Under the pieces are notes generated by a model that made no database searches, was not told where the DNA came from, and worked only from the letters and a program-made list of their open reading frames with translations. A DNA stretch of 64,000 nucleotides. It comes from Zhihengliuella alba (lineage in GTDB: Bacteria; Actinomycetota; Actinomycetes; Actinomycetales; Micrococcaceae). The DNA lies in assembly GCF_039538765.1 (NCBI RefSeq), contig NZ_BAABCJ010000001.1, positions 620,001-684,000 on the forward strand, given 5' to 3'. Made by a program: the position numbers and the translations under genes. Below, piece by piece: positions 45,510 through 54,036 of this stretch; position 1 is the first letter of the stretch; every line of letters starts with the position of its first letter.

Positions 45510-45583
45510 GCGGACATAGCTCAGCTGGCTAGAGCGCCACCTTGCCAAGGTGGAGGTCGCGAGTTCGAATCTCGTTGTCCGCT
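45510..45583 (+). tRNA. tRNA-Gly (anticodon GCC), copy 2
   Basis: Identical over all 74 nt to the copy at 45145, including discriminator T. It is the last gene of the cluster and is followed 11 nt later by a strong terminator. Confidence 0.97.
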
Positions 45584-45594
45584 CCACGTAGAGA

Positions 45595-45624
45595 GAAAGC
45601 CCCGGTCCTCGGACCGGGGCTTTC
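45595..45624 (+). terminator. terminator of the tRNA cluster
   Basis: Perfect 14-bp arms GAAAGCCCCGGTCC and GGACCGGGGCTTTC separated by 2 nt. The A/T ends of the stem act as the nearest thing to a U tract. Confidence 0.85.
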
Positions 45625-45670
45625 GTCGTCGTGGGCCGCCTCCCGAGACAGACAGGACCTGCGCCCGGGG

Positions 45671-45710
45671 GCCGTCGCCGGCCGCCCAGGCCTGGGCGGC
45701 CGGCGACGGC
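45671..45710. terminator. perfect 40-bp palindrome; zapE terminator
   Basis: Two 20-bp arms (45671-45690 and 45691-45710) are exact reverse complements with no spacer. The palindrome lies 9 bp after the zapE stop codon and between convergent units, so a symmetric terminator is the simplest reading. Confidence 0.75.
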
Positions 45711-45718
45711 AGGCCGGG

Positions 45719-46762
45719 TCAGGCGACCGGTTCGTCCAGTTGGGCGTTCCGCGCCAGCGAGGTCAGCCGCGAGACGGCTCGGAAGTACTTCTTCATGTAG
45801 CCGCCGCCCATCATCTCCTGCGTGAACAGCTCGTCGAACGGGACACCGGAAGAGACGATCGGCACATCGCGGTCGTAGAGCCGGTCGGCCAGGACCACGA
45901 ACCGCAGGGCCAGCGACTGCTCCGTGATGGTCTCCACCCGGTGGAGGACGAGGACATCGATGCCGTCGATCAGCTGCCGGTACCGGCTCGGATGGATGCG
46001 CTGGAGGTGCCGGGTCAGGCCGCCGAAGTCGTCGACGGCGAGCGTCCTGTCCGGGAACCGCTCCTCGGCGTACGCCTCGATCCGGTCGTCGGGCAGCGGC
46101 GCCGGCGCGTCCGCCAGGCCCCGGTGCCGGTAGTCCTCGCCGTCCACGCGGATGACGTCGAACTGGTCCGCGAGCACCTGGATCTCGCGCTTGAAGTCGG
46201 TCGCCGCGAAGCGGCCCTCCCCCAGCGCTCCGGGCAGTGTGTTCGACGTCGCGACCAGCCTGACTCCGGCGTCGGACAGCTCGCGCATCAGGCGGGACAT
46301 GAGGACCGTGTCGCCGGGGTCGTCGAGCTCGAACTCGTCGATGCAGACCAGCTTGTACCCCTTCAGCACGTCGACCGTCTTGCGGAAGGAGAGCGCCCCG
46401 ACGAGGTTGGTGTACTCGACGAACGTGCCGAACGCCTTCGGCCCGGGCGCGGCGTGCCACAGGGAGGCCAGCAGGTGCGTCTTGCCGACGCCGAACCCGC
46501 CGTCGAGGTACAGCCCCGCCTTGGCCTTCCTGGGCCCGCCTCCGAAGAGCCGGCCGAGGAACCCGCCCCCGCTGGCGCCGCCGATCGAGGCGGCGAACTC
46601 CCGCATGCGCTGCACCGCTGCCGCCTGGGACGGCTGCTGCGGGTCGGGGATGTAGTTGTCGAACGACACCTCGCCGAACCGATAGGACGGTTCGAACCCG
46701 TCGAGCAATTGCTCGGGCGAGACGTTCGGTGTGCGTTCTGACAGGTGTTCGATCGTGGGCAC
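45719..46762 (-). CDS. zapE: cell division protein ZapE / AFG1-type ATPase
   Basis: AAA+-like P-loop ATPase of the AFG1/ZapE family; in proteobacteria ZapE affects Z-ring constriction, while in actinobacteria its role is less clear. The 347-residue product has Walker A GGFGVGKTHLL near 88 and Walker B LVCIDEFELDDPGD near 140, followed by LVATSNTLPG (sensor) near 170 and RIHPSRYRQLIDGI near 253. The GTG at 46762 is chosen because family similarity (EQLLDGFEPSYRFGEVSF) begins just after it and GAAGGA lies 11-12 nt upstream. Confidence 0.93.
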   Translation of the reverse strand: MPTIEHLSERTPNVSPEQLLDGFEPSYRFGEVSFDNYIPDPQQPSQAAAVQRMREFAASIGGASGGGFLGRLFGGGPRKAKAGLYLDGGFGVGKTHLLASLWHAAPGPKAFGTFVEYTNLVGALSFRKTVDVLKGYKLVCIDEFELDDPGDTVLMSRLMRELSDAGVRLVATSNTLPGALGEGRFAATDFKREIQVLADQFDVIRVDGEDYRHRGLADAPAPLPDDRIEAYAEERFPDRTLAVDDFGGLTRHLQRIHPSRYRQLIDGIDVLVLHRVETITEQSLALRFVVLADRLYDRDVPIVSSGVPFDELFTQEMMGGGYMKKYFRAVSRLTSLARNAQLDEPVA

Positions 46763-46971
46763 GGGTGTCTGAATCCTTCGTCGGCATCGCGGCGGCCGGT
46801 ACCGCCACCGCAACTTTACGTGCGCCCATGACGCCGCGCATCCATGCGTCACGCTGTGCGCGAAACCTGCCCGGGCACGGCCCGGGATACGACGCCGGCC
46901 CGCCCCTGGGCGCCCGGGCGGCAGTAGTCTTGGGAGCAGTCCCCATTGTCTAGTGCGAACCGAGGTGCACC

Positions 46972-47898
46972 GTGGCTCTACCGCCAGACACCCACGAGAA
47001 GTTCTCCGCCTACGCCCACCCCGAGCGGCTGGTCTCCACCGAGTGGCTGGCCGACCGCCTCGGCGACCCGGATCTGGTGGTCGTCGAGTCCGACGAGGAC
47101 ATCCTCCTCTACGACACGGGCCACATCCCCGGGTCCGTGAAGGTGGACTGGCACACCGAGCTCAACGACGAGGTCACCCGCGACTACGTCGACGGTGAGG
47201 GCTTCGCCCGGCTCATGTCCGCCAAGGGCATCGGCCGCGACACCACCGTCGTCTTCTACGGCGACAAGTCGAACTGGTGGGCGGCCTACGCCCTGTGGGT
47301 CTTCACGCTGTTCGGCCACGAGGACGTCCGCCTGCTCGACGGCGGCCGCGACAAGTGGATCGCCGAGGGCCGCGAGCTGACCAAGGAGAAGCCGTCCCCG
47401 ACCGCCGTCGACTACCCGGTCGTGGAGCGCGACGACGAGGCCGCCCGCGCCTACAAGGACGAGGTGCTGGCCCACCTCGGCCGCGGCCCGCTGATCGACG
47501 TGCGCTCGCCCGAGGAGTACTCCGGGGAGCGCACGCACATGCCGGCCTACCCGGAGGAGGGCGCACTGCGCGGCGGCCACATCCCGACGGCGGCGTCCGT
47601 GCCCTGGGCCCGCGCCGCCGCCGAGGACGGGACCTTCAAGGACCGGGCGGCGCTGGAGGACGTGTACCTGCGCGAGGCGGGCCTGGCCGAGGGCGACGAC
47701 GTCATCGCGTACTGCCGGATCGGTGAGCGCTCCAGCCACACGTGGTTCGTGCTCAAGCACCTGCTCGGGTTCGAGACCGTCCGCAACTACGACGGGTCCT
47801 GGACCGAGTGGGGCAATGCCGTACGCGTGCCGATCGTCCGCGGCTCGGAGCCGGGTGCGCTGGCCGGAGGCGGCGCGGCCGCGGGGGGCCGGCCGTGA
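46972..47898 (+). CDS. thiosulfate/3-mercaptopyruvate sulfurtransferase
   Basis: Two-domain rhodanese of 308 residues. The N-terminal inactive rhodanese domain (about 20-140) has DTGHIPGSVKVDW near 48 and LLDGGRDKW near 121; the C-terminal domain (about 160-290) has the catalytic Cys248 in the loop CRIGERSSH. Transfers sulfane sulfur to thiols or cyanide; the loop type resembles CysA/SseA of actinobacteria. GAGGTG lies 5-6 nt before the GTG at 46972; TAGTCT near 46924 may be the -10 box. GTGA overlap with the SufE gene suggests a sulfur-relay operon. Confidence 0.95.
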   Translation: MALPPDTHEKFSAYAHPERLVSTEWLADRLGDPDLVVVESDEDILLYDTGHIPGSVKVDWHTELNDEVTRDYVDGEGFARLMSAKGIGRDTTVVFYGDKSNWWAAYALWVFTLFGHEDVRLLDGGRDKWIAEGRELTKEKPSPTAVDYPVVERDDEAARAYKDEVLAHLGRGPLIDVRSPEEYSGERTHMPAYPEEGALRGGHIPTAASVPWARAAAEDGTFKDRAALEDVYLREAGLAEGDDVIAYCRIGERSSHTWFVLKHLLGFETVRNYDGSWTEWGNAVRVPIVRGSEPGALAGGGAAAGGRP

Positions 47899-48338
47899 CC
47901 GGCGCACTGCCCCCGACCCTCGCCGAGATCGTGGACGACTTCCAGGCGCTCGAGGAGCGCGAGCGCCTCGAGCTGCTGCTGGAGTTCTCGGAGTCGCTGC
48001 CGGAGCTGCCCGAGCGGTTCCGCGACCACCCCGAGCTGCTCGAGCAGGTGGTCGAGTGCCAGTCACCGCTCTTCCTGACCCTGGAGGTCGGCCCGGAGGA
48101 CGGGCGGCCGGTACGGATCTACTTCTCCGCGCCACCGGAGGCTCCCACCACGCGGGGCTTCGCCTCGGTCCTCCACGAGGGCCTCGACGGCCTCCCGGCG
48201 GAGACGGTCCTGGCCGTCCCGGACGACATGCCCGAGCAGCTGGGGCTCACCCGGGCCGTCACGCCGCTGCGGATGCGCGGCATGACCGCGATGCTCGGTC
48301 GCATCAAGCGGCAGGTGGCACGGGCTCTGGACGCCTAG
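47895..48338 (+). CDS. SufE family cysteine desulfuration protein
   Basis: A 147-residue SufE-fold protein that accepts sulfur on a conserved cysteine, here Cys55 in VVECQSPLFLTLEV. Further family features are EELPERFR-like acidic start and LGLTRAVTPLRMRGMTAML near 113-131. SufE usually works with a SufS desulfurase; here it is coupled by GTGA overlap to the sulfurtransferase, which may be its partner in actinobacteria. That partnership is inference from gene order. Confidence 0.93.
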   Translation: MTGALPPTLAEIVDDFQALEERERLELLLEFSESLPELPERFRDHPELLEQVVECQSPLFLTLEVGPEDGRPVRIYFSAPPEAPTTRGFASVLHEGLDGLPAETVLAVPDDMPEQLGLTRAVTPLRMRGMTAMLGRIKRQVARALDA

Positions 48339-48342
48339 CCCG

Positions 48343-48834
48343 GTGGGCACGAGAGCCTCCCCGAAGGGCACCCCGGCGACGGTCGCGCTGACCGCCGCGG
48401 GGGTGCCCTTCGCGCTGCACGGCTACCGCCACGACCCGGCGGCGCCGTCGTTCGGCCTCGAGGCCGCCGCGGCGCTCGGGGTGCCGGCGCGCCGGGTCTT
48501 CAAGACCTTGATGGTCCGGCTCGAGCCGGAGGAGTTCGCGCTCGCGCTCGTCCCGGTCGAGCGGCAGCTGAACCTGAAGGCCGCGGCGGCCGCCCTCGGG
48601 GCCAAGCGGGCGGCACTGGCCGAGGCGTCGGTCGCGGAGCGCCGCAGTGGCTACGTGCTCGGCGGGATCTCGCCGTTCGGCCAGCGCCGTCGGCACCGGC
48701 TCGTCGCCGACTCCTCGCTGCTCGCGGCGGAGACGGTCTTCGTCTCGGGCGGCCGCCGCGGCCTGGAGATCGAGCTCGCCGCGAGCGACCTCCTGGCGGC
48801 GACGGACGGGACGACGGCGCCCGTCGCCGCCTGA
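48343..48834 (+). CDS. ybaK: YbaK-type aminoacyl-tRNA deacylase (Cys-tRNA(Pro) deacylase)
   Basis: A 163-residue YbaK/EbsC protein that hydrolyses mischarged aminoacyl-tRNA, in this subfamily Cys-tRNA(Pro). The catalytic lysine lies in VFKTLMVRL near 47, and the subfamily motif GYVLGGISPFGQRRRH is near 104. The GTG at 48343 starts 4 bp after the SufE stop, so it is cotranscribed with the sulfur-transfer genes, a fitting neighbour for cysteine handling. Confidence 0.92.
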   Translation: MGTRASPKGTPATVALTAAGVPFALHGYRHDPAAPSFGLEAAAALGVPARRVFKTLMVRLEPEEFALALVPVERQLNLKAAAAALGAKRAALAEASVAERRSGYVLGGISPFGQRRRHRLVADSSLLAAETVFVSGGRRGLEIELAASDLLAATDGTTAPVAA

Positions 48835-48853
48835 GGGCGCCGGGCCGGCGCCC
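48835..48853. terminator. hairpin between ybaK and the alpha/beta hydrolase gene
   Basis: Arms GGGCGCC and GGCGCCC around a 5-nt loop, immediately after the ybaK stop and before the convergent hydrolase stop. Confidence 0.5.
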
Positions 48854-48862
48854 GGGCTGTGG

Positions 48863-50254
48863 CTAGAGCGCCTCGGCCCCGGGACGCTCAGCGGGACGCT
48901 CCTCGGGGTGCCGCTGCGCCCGGCGCGGCGACGGAGCGTCCAGGCGGCTCCCGAGCCAGGAGCGGACGGTGTCGTCCCAGCGCTGCGGGTCCACGTTGTA
49001 CTCGTGCGTGTGGCGCGCCCGCGTGAACCGCTCGAACGAGACCACATGCGGGTTGAGCTCGGCGAGCGCGGCCGAGGGGCCCACCGGCACGAAGTCGTCG
49101 TCCTCGCTGTGCAGGATCAGGGTGGGCGTGCGCAGGTGCTCGGCCCGGGCCACCCAGTTCAGCTCCTTGAGGTCCACCGGGGCCGCGAGACCGGTCACGA
49201 GCCGGCCCGCCTTGTTCGACAGCAGCCACTGCCCGAGCCGACCGACCGAGGCCGGGATCCGATTGATGCGCGCCTGGTGGGCCAGGACGTCGATCCAGTC
49301 GACGACGGGGCCGTCCAGCACGAGAGCGGCGATGCGCGGGGCATGGTGGGAGCGGTCCACGACCTGCAGGCAGATCGCCCCGCCCATCGACCATCCGAGG
49401 AGGACGATGTCCTCAGCTCCGTGCCGGATCGCGTAGTCGATCCCGGCCTCGACGTCCTCCCACTCGGTGCTGCCCAGCCCGTAGCGTTGGTCCGGTGCGG
49501 CCGGGGCGTGGCCGTCGTTGCGGTAGGACAGCAGCAGGGACGTCAGTCCGAGCTGCTGCACCACGGGGAGCGCCCGCAGCCCCTCGGCCCGGTCGGAGCC
49601 GCGGCCGTGGACCATGATCGCCCACGTGCTCCGGCGGTGGGTGCCGGGGACCAGCCAGGACTGCGAGGTGCCGCCGACGACGGGGACATCGACCTCCTCG
49701 TAGTCGTAGCCGACCTCGGACGGGGTGAGGTAGGTGGCGCCGGACCAGCGGCCGCGCGCCGCGCCGCGGAGGTCCCCCTCGTAGATCCGCTCGACGTGGC
49801 GCGTGACGGTCCCGTCCGCCGGGGCGAACGCCACGATCTCGCCGATCCGCGCGTGCCCGCGCCCGCCGTCGAACATCAGCGAGTAGGTGCCGGGCACGGT
49901 GGTCTCCTCGGTGGCCGGGAGGATCACGTTCCAACCCAGGCCCGCCGCGCGGGCCGCACGATGCCGGCCGTGCGCGGATCCCTCCTCCGGCGCCGCCGAT
50001 TCGTGGGTCAGGTGGTCGGAGGGCACGACGGCGAGGATCTCCAGCTCCTCCGGACGCATCCGCGCCGGGGTGACGACCTGCCGGGCGAAGTAGCTCGCGA
50101 GCCCCGACACGGCCCCGGCCACCAGGGAGCCGGCCGCGGCTCCGGCGACGGCGCCGACGACGGCCCACCGGACCGGCGTCCCCCTGCGGGGCGTGGTGCC
50201 CCGGGGACTGTGACGGCGGGATTCTGCGGGCGGTGCAGGATGCTGGCGCGGCAT
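48863..50254 (-). CDS. membrane-anchored alpha/beta hydrolase
   Basis: A 463-residue serine hydrolase with an N-terminal membrane anchor (about 29-55). The alpha/beta fold core shows the oxyanion region IMVHGRGSDR near 213, the nucleophile elbow GWSMGG with Ser289, the acid in LHSEDDDFVP near 381-390, and the catalytic His415 in ARHTHEYN. A large unknown segment (60-195) separates anchor and catalytic domain; such N-terminal regions recur in actinobacterial surface hydrolases. Substrate unknown. ATG at 50254; divergent from msrB with an 85-bp gap in which no firm promoter was found. Confidence 0.9.
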   Translation of the reverse strand: MPRQHPAPPAESRRHSPRGTTPRRGTPVRWAVVGAVAGAAAGSLVAGAVSGLASYFARQVVTPARMRPEELEILAVVPSDHLTHESAAPEEGSAHGRHRAARAAGLGWNVILPATEETTVPGTYSLMFDGGRGHARIGEIVAFAPADGTVTRHVERIYEGDLRGAARGRWSGATYLTPSEVGYDYEEVDVPVVGGTSQSWLVPGTHRRSTWAIMVHGRGSDRAEGLRALPVVQQLGLTSLLLSYRNDGHAPAAPDQRYGLGSTEWEDVEAGIDYAIRHGAEDIVLLGWSMGGAICLQVVDRSHHAPRIAALVLDGPVVDWIDVLAHQARINRIPASVGRLGQWLLSNKAGRLVTGLAAPVDLKELNWVARAEHLRTPTLILHSEDDDFVPVGPSAALAELNPHVVSFERFTRARHTHEYNVDPQRWDDTVRSWLGSRLDAPSPRRAQRHPEERPAERPGAEAL

Positions 50255-50339
50255 GGGTCCATCATGTCAACCCGCCCACGCCGCGCCAAACATCCGCGCC
50301 GACGGGAATTCCGCGGTCCGCCGGGGCGTTGTGCCGGGT

Positions 50340-50771
50340 GTGACTGAGAATTCCGAAGCAGAGCAGTACCGTCCCGCCGTCACCAAGTCCGACGCGGAGT
50401 GGCGGCGCGAGCTGACGCCCGAGGAGTACCGCGTCCTGCGTCAGGCGGGCACCGAGCGGCCGTTCACGGGCGAGTACTGGGACACGGAGCAGGAAGGCGT
50501 CTACGCCTGCCGCGCGTGCGGCGCCGAGCTCTTCACGAGCCGCGAGAAGTTCGACGCCCACTGCGGCTGGCCGTCGTTCTTCGCCCCGCTCGCCGAGGGG
50601 CGCGTGCGGTACCTGCGCGACGAGTCGCTGGGCATGGCGCGGGTCGAGGTCCGCTGCGCGGCGTGCGATTCGCACCTGGGCCACGTCTTCGGTGGCGAGG
50701 GCTTCCCGACGCCCACCGACCAGCGCTACTGCATCAACTCCCTCTCCATCCGGCTCCGCGAGTCGGCCTAG
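50340..50771 (+). CDS. msrB: peptide methionine (R)-S-oxide reductase
   Basis: Repairs oxidised methionine R-sulfoxides. The 143-residue protein has both zinc-binding CxxC pairs (Cys57/60 in CRACG and Cys106/109 in CAACD), GWPSFF near 76, DSHLGHVF near 110, and the catalytic Cys131 in RYCINSLSIRL. The GTG at 50340 matches the length of relatives. It is followed by a DUF3000 gene with its own leaderless promoter. Confidence 0.97.
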   Translation: MTENSEAEQYRPAVTKSDAEWRRELTPEEYRVLRQAGTERPFTGEYWDTEQEGVYACRACGAELFTSREKFDAHCGWPSFFAPLAEGRVRYLRDESLGMARVEVRCAACDSHLGHVFGGEGFPTPTDQRYCINSLSIRLRESA

Positions 50772-50817
50772 GCGAGCCTCCCGGCCCCGGCGCGGACCCG
50801 AGCCTAGAATCGGTGGC

Positions 50818-51462
50818 GTGAACAACATCGGGGACCTGGCGGCGGCGCCGCGCGACTTCGTGGAGGCACTCGGCGCCCTGCGACGCGCCGCCCTCCGGCC
50901 GGAAGTCGGTCTCGCCGAGATCCCCGCCCCGGCGAACCTCGCCCCCTACGGGGTGGCGCTGTCGGCCGACGTGCTCGAGCCCGCGGCCCAGCGCGCCGGA
51001 TCGCTGCACGGCCCCGCGGCGGCCTTCCTCCGCCAGCCCGCCGAGGAGCAGCGAGAGCTCGCCACCGGGCGGTTCATCCTGCTCCACGACCCGGCCGGGT
51101 CGCCGGTCTGGGACGGCACCTTCCGGATCGTCACCTACATCCGCGCCGAGCTGGATGCCGACATGGGCAACGACGAGCTCGTCGGGACCGTGGCGTGGAC
51201 GTGGCTCTCGGATGCCCTCCACGAGCACCGGGCGGTCTACTCGAACGCCGGCGGCACCGCCACCCGGGTCCTCTCCGAGAGCTTCGGCACCCTGTCCAAC
51301 CGCCCGGGCACGATCGACATCGAGCTCCGCGCCTCCTGGACGCCGGCCACCGCCGACGTGACCGCCCACCTGGAGGCCTGGGCGGACATGGTCTGCGCCT
51401 TCGCCGGGCTCCCGCCGCTGCCGCCGGGCGTCACCGCGCTCCCCCGGCGCCGTCTCAACTGA
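50818..51462 (+). CDS. DUF3000 family protein
   Basis: A 214-residue actinobacterial protein of unknown function, recognised by its conserved central region (HDPAGSPVWDGTFRIVTYIR near 100) and the tail WADMVCAFAGLPPLPPGV. It is normally encoded directly before RNase D, as here. The GTG at 50818 follows TAGAAT (50805-50810) by 7 nt, so the message is probably leaderless. Confidence 0.9.
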   Translation: MNNIGDLAAAPRDFVEALGALRRAALRPEVGLAEIPAPANLAPYGVALSADVLEPAAQRAGSLHGPAAAFLRQPAEEQRELATGRFILLHDPAGSPVWDGTFRIVTYIRAELDADMGNDELVGTVAWTWLSDALHEHRAVYSNAGGTATRVLSESFGTLSNRPGTIDIELRASWTPATADVTAHLEAWADMVCAFAGLPPLPPGVTALPRRRLN

Positions 51463-51563
51463 CTCCGCGGCAGGATGCCCCGGCCGGTCGCACCGGGCCC
51501 TCACGCCCGGGAGGCCCGCCCGGCACCCGGGCCCACCGCGCCGTCGTCATAGAATGGCTCATC

Positions 51564-52790
51564 ATGACCGAAACCAGTGACGCCCCCACGCCCACCCCTC
51601 TGACCGCACCCAGCGAGGGCGTCCCCCTGGTCGTCAACACCGAGTCCGGCCTGAGGCGGGCCGCGGCCGCGCTCGCCGCCGCCACCGGGCCGGTGGCGGT
51701 CGACGCCGAGCGCGCCTCCGGCTTCCGCTACGGGCAGCGCGCCTTCCTCGTCCAGCTCCGCCGCGAGGGCGCGGGCACGTGGCTCATCGACCCTGAGGCC
51801 TTCGAGGACCTCGCGCCCATCGACCAGGCCCTCTCCGGCGTCGAGTGGATCCTGCACGCCTCGACGCAGGACCTGCCGTGCCTGGCCGAGTGCGGCATGC
51901 ACCCGGACGCGCTCTTCGACACCGAGCTCGCCGCCCGGCTGGCGGGCCTGCCCCGGGTGGGCCTCGGCGCCGTCGTCGAGTCGCTCCTGGGCCTCTCGCT
52001 CGCCAAGGAGCACTCCGCGGCCGACTGGTCCAAGCGGCCCCTGCCGGAGCCGTGGCTAAACTACGCCGCACTCGACGTCGAGGTGCTCGTCGAGCTGCGC
52101 CAGGAGCTCCACCGGATCCTGGAGGAGGACGGCAAGCTCGAGTTCGCCGAGCAGGAGTTCGAGGCCATCCGCACGGCCGGCCCCGCCGCGCCGCGCCAGG
52201 ACCCCTGGCGGCGGACCTCCGGCCTGCACGCCCTGCGCGAGCGGCGGAAGCTCGCCGCCGCCCGGGAGCTCTGGTACGAACGCGAGTCACTGGCGGAGAA
52301 CCGCGACGTCTCGCCCGGGCGGATCATCCCCGACTCCGCGATCATCGCGGCCGCGAAGGCGATGCCGACCACCGTGCCGGCCCTCCTGAAGACCCCCGGC
52401 TTCCACGGTCGGGCCGCGGCCAAGGAGGCAGCCCGCTGGATGCGCGCCCTGCAGACGGCCCGCACCACCGAGGACCTCCCGCCGCTGCACCTGCCCTCCA
52501 ACTCGCCGCCGCCGCCCCGCGTGTGGGCCGACAAGGACCCGGCCGCCGCGGCCCGGCTCAACACGGCCAAGCCGCGTCTCGCCCGTGTCGCGGAGCAGCT
52601 CGAGATCCCGCTGGAGAACGTCCTCACCCCGGACCACCTGCGCCGCATCGCGTGGCGTCCGCCGATGCCGATCGAGCCGGAGAGCATCGAGGCGGCGCTC
52701 CGCGACCTCGGGGCCCGGCCCTGGCAGGTGCGCCTCGCCGCGCCCGTGATCACCGTCGCGTTCCTCGACCCGGACCTGCCCGGCGAGTAG
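51564..52790 (+). CDS. rnd: ribonuclease D
   Basis: 3'-5' exoribonuclease of the DEDD superfamily acting in RNA maturation. The 408-residue protein has the first acidic motif VDAERASGFRYG near 46, the second HASTQDLPCL near 98, and the third around NYAALDVEVL near 170, with the tyrosine of the DEDDy type. An HRDC domain follows (about 225-300). TAGAAT (51550-51555) lies 8 nt before the ATG at 51564, again a leaderless arrangement. Confidence 0.94.
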   Translation: MTETSDAPTPTPLTAPSEGVPLVVNTESGLRRAAAALAAATGPVAVDAERASGFRYGQRAFLVQLRREGAGTWLIDPEAFEDLAPIDQALSGVEWILHASTQDLPCLAECGMHPDALFDTELAARLAGLPRVGLGAVVESLLGLSLAKEHSAADWSKRPLPEPWLNYAALDVEVLVELRQELHRILEEDGKLEFAEQEFEAIRTAGPAAPRQDPWRRTSGLHALRERRKLAAARELWYERESLAENRDVSPGRIIPDSAIIAAAKAMPTTVPALLKTPGFHGRAAAKEAARWMRALQTARTTEDLPPLHLPSNSPPPPRVWADKDPAAAARLNTAKPRLARVAEQLEIPLENVLTPDHLRRIAWRPPMPIEPESIEAALRDLGARPWQVRLAAPVITVAFLDPDLPGE

Positions 52791-52800
52791 CGTCGGAGGC

Positions 52801-53979
52801 ATGTCGCCGACGACGCCTCCGGACTCCACTGCCCGCCCCTCCGCCCCGTTCCCGCGGGTCGTCCAGGCCCCCATGGCCGGCGGCCCGGGCACTCCCGAGC
52901 TCGCCGCCGCGGTCACCAACGCAGGAGGCCTCGGCTTCGTCGCCGGCGGGTACCTCCGGGCTGACGCGCTGGTCGACCAGCTCGATCGGGCCGAGGCCCT
53001 CACCGACGGCCCCCTCGGCGTGAACCTCTTCGTGCCCGAGCGCACCGCGGACGGACGGGCCGTCGGGCTGGACGACGCCGGGCTGGAGGAGCTCGGCCGC
53101 TACCGCGAGCGGCTCCTGGCCGACCTCCCGGCGCCGGCAGGCGCCGACGGCCGGCCCGGGACGAAGCCCGAGCCAGCCCCGCTGGAGACCGCCGCGCGAC
53201 CGGACGACGACGACTACCCCGCCAAACTGGCGGCCCTCCTCGCCCGGCCGGTGCCCCCCGCCGTCGTGTCCTTCACCTTCGGCCTCCCCACGCCCGCCGA
53301 GCTCGAGAGCCTCCGGGGCCGCGGGATCGCCGCCGTCGCCACGGTGACCTGCGAGGACGAGGCCCTCGCCGCAGTCCGTCTGGGGTTCGACGGCCTGTGC
53401 GTCCAGGGGCCCGAGGCGGGCGGCCACCGCGGGACCCATCTGTCGGCGCAGACGCCCGACGCGAGGCCGCTCGCGCGCCTGCTGCCCGACGTCGTCGCGG
53501 CCGTCCGCGAAGCCGGGCCCGCCGGGGCGCGACCGGTGTGGATCGCGGCCGCGGGAGGGATCGCCACGGCCGACGACGTCGCCCGGGTCCTGCGCGCCGG
53601 GGCCGACGCGGCGCAGGCCGGCTCCGCGTTCCTGCTCTGCCGGGAGGCCGGCACGGGTGCCACCCACCGGGAGGCGGTGCGCGGCCTCGGGGCGGAACCG
53701 GACCCGACGGCCGTCACGCAGGCGTTCACGGGCCGGCCCGCCCGGGGGATCGTCAACGACTTCCTCCGTCGGCACACCGACGCCGCGCCCGCCCTCTACC
53801 CCGCGGTCCACCACCTGACCCGGCCCCTGCGCGGTGCGGCCGCGGCGGCCGGCGAGCGCGAGCGCCTCCACCTGTGGGCCGGGACGCGGGCGGGCCTGGC
53901 CCGGGAGGCGACGGCGGCGGAGATCACGGCCGAGCTCCTCGCCGGCGCCTCGATTGCCTCGGATATTACCCACGGGTAA
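52801..53979 (+). CDS. nitronate monooxygenase / 2-nitropropane dioxygenase family enzyme
   Basis: FMN-dependent TIM-barrel oxygenase of 392 residues. Visible are VQAPMAGGPGTPELAAAV near 21, GGLGFVAGGY near 42, the family signature CVQGPEAGGHRGTH near 200 with the catalytic histidine, and the FMN phosphate loop AAAGGIATADDV near 243. True substrate unknown; the family oxidises alkyl nitronates and related toxins. GGAGG lies close before the ATG at 52801, 10 bp after the RNase D stop. Its stop codon lies inside the operator/promoter of the next gene. Confidence 0.9.
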   Translation: MSPTTPPDSTARPSAPFPRVVQAPMAGGPGTPELAAAVTNAGGLGFVAGGYLRADALVDQLDRAEALTDGPLGVNLFVPERTADGRAVGLDDAGLEELGRYRERLLADLPAPAGADGRPGTKPEPAPLETAARPDDDDYPAKLAALLARPVPPAVVSFTFGLPTPAELESLRGRGIAAVATVTCEDEALAAVRLGFDGLCVQGPEAGGHRGTHLSAQTPDARPLARLLPDVVAAVREAGPAGARPVWIAAAGGIATADDVARVLRAGADAAQAGSAFLLCREAGTGATHREAVRGLGAEPDPTAVTQAFTGRPARGIVNDFLRRHTDAAPALYPAVHHLTRPLRGAAAAAGERERLHLWAGTRAGLAREATAAEITAELLAGASIASDITHG

Positions 53980-53982
53980 CAT
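53954..53982 (+). promoter_or_regulatory. promoter with palindromic operator for the FadB-type gene
   Basis: TTGCCT (53954-53959) and TAACAT (53977-53982) are separated by 17 bp. The palindrome TTACCCACGGGTAA (53966-53979), with perfect 6-bp arms, fills the spacer and overlaps the -10 box, the classic position for repression. It also contains the stop codon of the preceding gene. Transcription would begin near 53989, 48 nt before the ATG at 54037. The palindrome resembles TetR-type operators; the regulator is not in the window. Confidence 0.7.
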
Positions 53983-54036
53983 ATGCTGTGGATCACAGAC
54001 CCACAGTGGCCCCCCACGAGAGGACGCGCCGTACAC

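Noticed and set aside
45145..45583. Repeated tRNA-Gly sequences as attachment sites of an integrated element
   Set aside because: Only tRNA genes lie between the copies, there is no integrase, and both copies are complete.
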